From an uncultured Oxalobacteraceae bacterium (GTDB lineage Bacteria > Pseudomonadota > Gammaproteobacteria > Burkholderiales > Burkholderiaceae), in NCBI GenBank assembly GCA_946478765.1, contig CAMLDH010000164.1:1-8158 (forward strand): DNA of 8,158 bases, written 5' to 3'. Position 1 is the first letter of the stretch; each line of letters begins with the position of its first letter. Of the stretch, positions 5,129-8,158 are shown piece after piece. Below the pieces are notes generated by a model, which had not been told where the DNA came from, ran no database searches, and was given only the letters and a program-made list of their open reading frames with translations. A program made the translations under genes and the position numbers.

Positions 5129-6151
5129 ATGAAATTCCCTCGACTTTGTCTTCTCGGCGCGACGGGTGCCGTTGGAGAGGAGTTTGTTCGCGTTATCGAG
5201 CGTTTCGTGGACGAATTCGTATCGCTGGATTTGTTGGCATCCGGTCGTTCCGCCGGCAAGAGACTTTCAGTAAAGGGCCGTGAGTACATTGTCCAAGATG
5301 TTGAAACGTACGATTTTTCGCGTGCCGATATCGCGTTTTTCAGTGCAGGAAGTGCCGTCAGTAAAGTATATGCGCCACTAGCGTCTGCTGCAGGTTGCGT
5401 AGTTATCGACAATACGAGCCTCTATCGTATGGATGCGAATAAAAAGCTTGTGATAACACAGGTGAATGGCCATCTGTTGCGTGATGTCGTGCCCGGGGAA
5501 ATTATTGCAAATCCAAATTGCTCTACGATTCAAATCGTAAAGGCCTTAGCCCCGATACACCGCGAATTCGGTGTGGACCACTGTGTGGCAAGCACTTATC
5601 AAGCAGCCTCAGGGGCGGGGCGTAAAGCCGTTGACGAACTAATTTATCAGGTGAACGACAGCACGGTAGGGCGACATGAATCCAAATGTTTTGTCACCCC
5701 GTTGGCATTCAATGTAATTCCAATCATTGACGAACTATATGAAAGCGGTTGGACTAAGGAAGAGCTAAAGATTACTCGTGAGACGAGAAAAATATTTGGT
5801 GATGCTTCAGTCGCTATTACCGCCACCGCGGTTCGAGTGCCGGTAAAGAGGGGACACAGTGTCGCCCTCTACGTTAGAACGAACGAGCCGGTGTCATTGG
5901 ATCGCGTGAAGGCCCTATTTGCAGAAAATACTGAGGTCCTGCTCACTCCGTTTAACCTAGTGCCCACGCCGCGTTATATTGAGGACCCGTCCAAAGTCTA
6001 TCTTGGAAGGCTGCGTACTAACCCAGACGATCCTCGAGGCCTTTGGCTCTGGATTGTCGCGGACAATCTATGGGTGGGTGCCGCCTATAACGGGTTCCAA
6101 ATTGCAGAAGAACTGTGCCGGAATCGAATCGGCTCACGCTGGGCTAGCTGA
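5129..6151 (+). CDS. asd: Aspartate-semialdehyde dehydrogenase homologue
   Basis: This enzyme family reduces L-aspartyl-4-phosphate to aspartate semialdehyde with NADPH, the branch point to lysine, threonine and methionine. The 340 residues match the shorter bacterial form. Visible: the NADP loop GATGAVGEE (10-18), ASGRSAGK (37-44), a phosphate-binding R100 in YRMD, the catalytic C131 in NPNCST, Q158 in STYQAASGAG, E211-K214 before ETRKI, R236 in RVPVKRGH and the catalytic H243. Catalysis therefore looks intact. The C-terminal block reads NLWVGAAYNGFQIAE, where housekeeping forms usually have NLRKGAALNAVQIAE, so cofactor or substrate contacts may differ. Start: ATG with AAGG six bases upstream. 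No aspartate kinase or other lysine/threonine gene is nearby, and a chromosome would normally hold its own asd elsewhere, so this is probably a specialised paralogue. It may supply precursor to the cassette product or be a resistant copy of the product's target. It lies 200 bp after the exporter. Confidence 0.88.
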   Translation: MKFPRLCLLGATGAVGEEFVRVIERFVDEFVSLDLLASGRSAGKRLSVKGREYIVQDVETYDFSRADIAFFSAGSAVSKVYAPLASAAGCVVIDNTSLYRMDANKKLVITQVNGHLLRDVVPGEIIANPNCSTIQIVKALAPIHREFGVDHCVASTYQAASGAGRKAVDELIYQVNDSTVGRHESKCFVTPLAFNVIPIIDELYESGWTKEELKITRETRKIFGDASVAITATAVRVPVKRGHSVALYVRTNEPVSLDRVKALFAENTEVLLTPFNLVPTPRYIEDPSKVYLGRLRTNPDDPRGLWLWIVADNLWVGAAYNGFQIAEELCRNRIGSRWAS

Positions 6152-6161
6152 AAGTAAGGTC

Positions 6162-6193
6162 GCGCCCAAGAAACGCCTAGTCAATTTGGGCGC
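6162..6193 (+). other. Stem-loop after the dehydrogenase gene
   Basis: GCGCCCAA (6162-6169) pairs perfectly with TTGGGCGC (6186-6193) around a 16-base loop, starting 10 bases after the stop codon. The position suggests transcript ending or 3' protection, but no T-run follows, so it is not a canonical intrinsic terminator. Confidence 0.4.
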
Positions 6194-6249
6194 CCAGCGT
6201 TGACTTAAATCTCCACGAGTTCTTGTTATTGAGTGTCGTTGTGTCGAGA

Positions 6250-6540
6250 ATGGGCCGGAGGGTCCAGACGCAATTGACGATCACCGGCCGGCACGGAGTA
6301 ATCGTGCACTTTTTTACTGATTTCTTTATGGATATACAAGCAGAAGGCAAGAATCCAATCGTCACCGATGCTTCTCGATCAGCGATTGGCGAATACCTGA
6401 GTTGGAGCGCATTTAGTTCTGTAGCATTAGGATGCGTGTTAGCTGGGCACGATCTTTCTGGATTTTATGAATGCGAGTCGACCAATATGCGGGATGAATT
6501 ACGCCTCACGAAGGAAATGCTTTCTCGATCTGTGAAATAG
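6250..6540 (+). CDS. Hypothetical protein of about 96 residues
   Basis: An open frame extends from a TTG at 6223 to TAG at 6538-6540. The first ATG is at 6250, giving 96 residues. No good Shine-Dalgarno sequence is visible before either start, which weakens the call. The sequence has GRHGVIVHFFTDFFMDIQ near the start, a central TDASRSAIGEYLSWSAFSS, and a charged helical C-terminus (NMRDELRLTKEMLSRS). It has three Cys and a mildly hydrophobic middle, but no clear signal peptide or membrane helix. I do not recognise the family. It could be a genuine cassette gene, a small partner of one of the enzymes, or the stump of a decayed gene, since another short open frame follows at 6567-6671. Its codon use resembles the cassette more than the flanks. 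Confidence 0.45.
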   Translation: MGRRVQTQLTITGRHGVIVHFFTDFFMDIQAEGKNPIVTDASRSAIGEYLSWSAFSSVALGCVLAGHDLSGFYECESTNMRDELRLTKEMLSRSVK

Positions 6541-6566
6541 TTTGAGCGAGCCCTCTTCATCGAATT

Positions 6567-6671
6567 GTGGAGGCTGACGCCATCGGGTTTTCCAAATCAA
6601 TCGGAATTCGTGAAGCTGTGAGCGACCACACGGCGTGGCTCCGGCAACCGGATACCGAACTCGGTATGTGA
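6567..6671 (+). CDS. Possible 34-residue ORF or gene remnant
   Basis: GTG at 6567 opens 34 codons ending in TGA at 6669-6671. The peptide (VEADAIGFSKSIGIREAV, then SDHTAWLRQPDTELGM) has protein-like composition, but no ribosome binding site is clear and the frame is closed by a TGA at 6543. It is more likely a fragment of a decayed gene than a functional peptide. The palindrome at 6652-6667 lies inside it. Confidence 0.15.
   Translation: MEADAIGFSKSIGIREAVSDHTAWLRQPDTELGM
6652..6667. promoter_or_regulatory. Palindrome ATACCGA-AC-TCGGTAT, candidate operator
   Basis: A perfect 7-bp dyad with a 2-bp centre lies about 260 bp before the LysE-type exporter. The same 7-mer appears as half-sites at 4941-4947 and 4993-4999 before the dehydrogenase and at 2762-2768 before the diiron oxidase. 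I found no copy inside a long coding region, which suggests a binding site for one regulator. Confidence 0.4.
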
Positions 6672-6815
6672 CAATGTTGGAAGACCGCCAAGCCTGAACT
6701 AAGGACTAATCATCTGCGTACAGGACCCAGATTCTTATCGATTTGGTAGCGAGTGGCTGCGCGAGTGAGCATTCAACGGCCGCCATCCGTTCTGCGAGGG
6801 TTGTTCATACAAACA

Positions 6816-6830
6816 CGGCGTGACACGCCG
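6816..6830. promoter_or_regulatory. Palindrome CGGCGTGACACGCCG upstream of the exporter
   Basis: A 7-bp dyad around a single central base lies 100 bp before the exporter start. It could be an operator or a GC-rich hairpin in the leader. It is not followed by a T-run. Confidence 0.35.
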
Positions 6831-6929
6831 AGCACGATCTTCCTCGTAGATCGCTTTACCAGCCCTCTCGTCTTTGAAGCGTTCCTTCATTTCAAGGTAA
6901 GCTCTGCATTTCCGCTTTGGGTACTGACC

Positions 6930-7538
6930 ATGTCATCGGGGTTTATAACGGGTTTTCTGACAGGCGCCGCACTCATCATTGCCATTGGCGCCCAAAATGC
7001 CTTCGTCCTACGCCAAGGGCTTCGTCGGGAACACGTCTGGCAGATCGTCATGATTTGTGCGTTGGCGGATGCGTCGTTGATTGCAGCCGGAATCGCTGGC
7101 TTAGGCTCGCTGATCCAATCCATACCGGTGCTTTTCAAAGTCACCTGGGCGGGGGGGGCAGTTTTTCTGCTTTGGTACGGTTACGCCGCCGCGCGACGCG
7201 CGCTGCAGGCCAAGCAGATGCTGCCGCAAGAAGACCAGAAAATGTCACGTCGAGCGGCGCTGACTACTTGCATGGCCTTTACCTTTCTCAATCCGCACGT
7301 CTACCTTGACACGGTCATTCTGCTTGGATCGCTGGCCAATCAGGCAGGGCCGACCGGGCGGTGGTCGTTTGGAATCGGCGCCATGGCCGCCAGCTTCAGC
7401 TGGTTCATGGGGCTCGGGTACGGAGCACAACTGTTGGCACCGCTGTTCAGAAATAATTTGACATGGCGACTGTTAGATTCACTGGTCGCTGTCACGATGT
7501 TTAGCCTGGGTTTAAAGCTCCTATGTTCGTCTTCCTGA
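6930..7538 (+). CDS. LysE/ArgO-family amino-acid exporter
   Basis: This 202-residue inner-membrane protein closely follows the ArgO/LysE exporters, which expel basic amino acids such as arginine, lysine and canavanine; related RhtB-type proteins export homoserine and similar compounds. Signatures are IAIGAQNAFVLRQG (17-30), VTWAGGAVFLLWYGY (71-85) and FLNPHVYLDTVILLGSLA (119-136), with about six hydrophobic segments. Length is normal (ArgO has 211). The start at ATG 6930 is chosen because the family begins within a few residues of GFITGFL; the longer open frame to GTG 6753 adds residues with no family resemblance. The ribosome binding site is weak. No LysR-type regulator (LysG/ArgP) is adjacent, unlike many LysE loci. 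Its base composition is nearer the flanks than the other cassette genes, but it lies inside the 118-bp repeats. It could export the cassette product or relieve competing amino-acid load. Confidence 0.9.
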   Translation: MSSGFITGFLTGAALIIAIGAQNAFVLRQGLRREHVWQIVMICALADASLIAAGIAGLGSLIQSIPVLFKVTWAGGAVFLLWYGYAAARRALQAKQMLPQEDQKMSRRAALTTCMAFTFLNPHVYLDTVILLGSLANQAGPTGRWSFGIGAMAASFSWFMGLGYGAQLLAPLFRNNLTWRLLDSLVAVTMFSLGLKLLCSSS

Positions 7539-7549
7539 TTCTTGCCTGA

Positions 7550-7570
7550 CGGAGTCGAGCTCCGCCTTTT
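7550..7570 (+). terminator. Weak intrinsic terminator after the LysE-type exporter
   Basis: CGGAG (7550-7554) pairs with CTCCG (7560-7564) around a five-base loop, followed after CC by four T (7567-7570). It stands 12 bases after the stop codon. The stem and T-run are short, so efficiency would be modest. Confidence 0.45.
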
Positions 7571-7599
7571 CCAGCAACGCTCACCACCTGAGCTCTTAA

Positions 7600-7717
7600 G
7601 GCATTGTCAACTTGTTGGGACGTAAAGGCGGCAGCGGGGAAAGCGAACCAAATAGGCGCGATGAAGCGACAATCAGGCGGCGATTATTGAATACTTTCTA
7701 CACCGGTGACCTCATTC
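7600..7717 (+). repeat. Right copy of the 118-bp inverted repeat flanking the cassette
   Basis: This is the reverse-complement partner of 1185-1302, with two mismatches in 118 positions and sharp ends. The inner distance between copies is 6297 bp. The same open frame (LLGRKGGSGESEPNRRDEA...) is read here on the plus strand, but it runs on into unrelated sequence after 7717 instead of ending at TGDLIPE and a stop. No target-site duplication is obvious outside the two copies. Confidence 0.9.
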
Positions 7718-7885
7718 GACAGACCCGATTGAGTTGGCTGCTGCCGACTGCATCCCATCCAACCTCATTGATATTCCGCAAGCCATCGATTGACCTGCCG
7801 CCATTTGTGTTGCCTTACGTTGTAATGTGCTGTTATCCGGCGCAATACTGCGTCTTGCAAACACCGCCCATAAAGGAGCCCCCCG

Positions 7886-8158
7886 ATGCCAAGTAGTCCA
7901 ATGCGATGGCTGTTCGCAGTAACCTTGTCCCTCCCCCTGCTTTCCGCGTGTGCAATAGAGGGCGCTGATAAACGTGACGAGGGGCAAGGTGGAGGCGCGC
8001 CCCACAACGCGCTGCGCGCCACCGAATACGGCTGGGTCGAAGGCATGCACGATGCCGCCACGCACACCTTGTCGTGGAAAGGCGTGCCGTACGCCAAGCC
8101 GCCCGTCGGCGAACGCCGCTGGCGCGCTCCGGTGGATCCGGACAAATGGAACGACGTG
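7886..8158 (+). CDS. Carboxylesterase type B family lipoprotein, N-terminal part (runs off window)
   Basis: An ATG at 7886, preceded by AAAGGAG (7872-7878) at seven bases, opens 91 codons that continue past the right edge. The N-terminus is a lipoprotein signal peptide: MRW, a hydrophobic core, then the lipobox LLSAC, with the lipidated Cys at residue 22. A low-complexity Gly-rich linker follows, then YGWVEG and the block WKGVPYAKPPVGERRWRAP, the hallmark N-terminal motif of the carboxylesterase/para-nitrobenzyl esterase alpha/beta-hydrolase family. The catalytic Ser, acidic residue and His would lie beyond the window. The enzyme would hydrolyse carboxylic esters outside the cytoplasm, anchored to a membrane. 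GC-rich codon use matches the MocR gene at the other edge, so it is probably resident chromosome next to the inserted block. The 168 bp before it (7718-7885) show no other gene. Confidence 0.88.
   Translation, partial: MPSSPMRWLFAVTLSLPLLSACAIEGADKRDEGQGGGAPHNALRATEYGWVEGMHDAATHTLSWKGVPYAKPPVGERRWRAPVDPDKWNDV

Larger units (their letters stand above)
6541..6929 (+). other. Gap before the LysE-type exporter gene
   Basis: This 389-bp stretch holds a short open frame (6567-6671), the palindrome ATACCGA-AC-TCGGTAT and the palindrome CGGCGTGACACGCCG at 6816-6830. The exporter frame stays open back to a GTG at 6753, but the added residues look unlike the family. No convincing promoter hexamer pair or strong ribosome binding site is visible. 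Confidence 0.4.

Noticed and set aside
6753..6929. N-terminal extension of the LysE-type exporter from GTG 6753
   Set aside because: The LysE/ArgO family starts within a few residues of the first helix; the extra 59 residues are not family-like and have no good ribosome binding site.
7612..7896. Open frame through the right 118-bp repeat (LLGRKGGSGESEP...)
   Set aside because: It crosses from the repeat into unrelated intergenic sequence and overlaps the esterase start. The left copy ends the same frame at TGDLIPE and a stop, so this is a fragment and not an intact gene.

Overview
The window looks like a piece of a GC-rich proteobacterial chromosome, most probably a beta-proteobacterium of the Burkholderiales. 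This rests on the style of the MocR-type regulator at the left edge and the lipoprotein carboxylesterase at the right edge, and no marker fixes the genus. A visibly AT-richer block of about 6.3 kb lies between these two GC-rich edge genes. It is bracketed by two inverted copies of a 118-bp sequence (1185-1302 and 7600-7717) that differ at only two positions. On its left, the block abuts a decayed IS630-family transposase that has also fused a foreign tail onto the regulator gene. Together these point to a horizontally acquired gene cassette.

Layout from left to right: the 3' part of a MocR/PdxR-like regulator (2-739); an IS630 transposase remnant on the minus strand (694-1180); the left 118-bp repeat; a 334-bp leader with tandem repeats, possible hairpins and a possible small ORF; a membrane fatty-acid-desaturase-family protein (1637-2647); a 311-bp gap with a possible 39-residue ORF; a haem-oxygenase-like diiron oxidase (2959-3843); an EamA/DMT-family exporter (4011-4928); a 200-bp gap with a long inverted repeat; an aspartate-semialdehyde dehydrogenase homologue (5129-6151); a small unrecognised ORF (6250-6540); a gap with two palindromes; a LysE/ArgO-family amino-acid exporter (6930-7538) with a weak terminator; the right 118-bp repeat; and the start of a lipoprotein carboxylesterase (7886 to the window end).

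Every cassette gene is on the plus strand. The combination is two non-haem iron enzymes (a desaturase and a diiron oxidase), an aspartate-family enzyme and two amino-acid-type exporters, with no polyketide synthase, peptide synthetase or fatty-acid carrier gene. The most economical inference is a compact pathway that makes and secretes a small modified amino acid, perhaps an unsaturated or N-oxygenated one derived from the aspartate family. The dehydrogenase would either supply precursor or act as a resistant spare copy of the target. This is a hypothesis from gene content; no product can be read from the sequence. The gaps between genes are long (150 to 390 bp), so this is a set of separately controlled genes more than a tight operon. 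The 7-mer ATACCGA/TCGGTAT occurs five times, always in gaps between the main genes, and may mark a shared operator.
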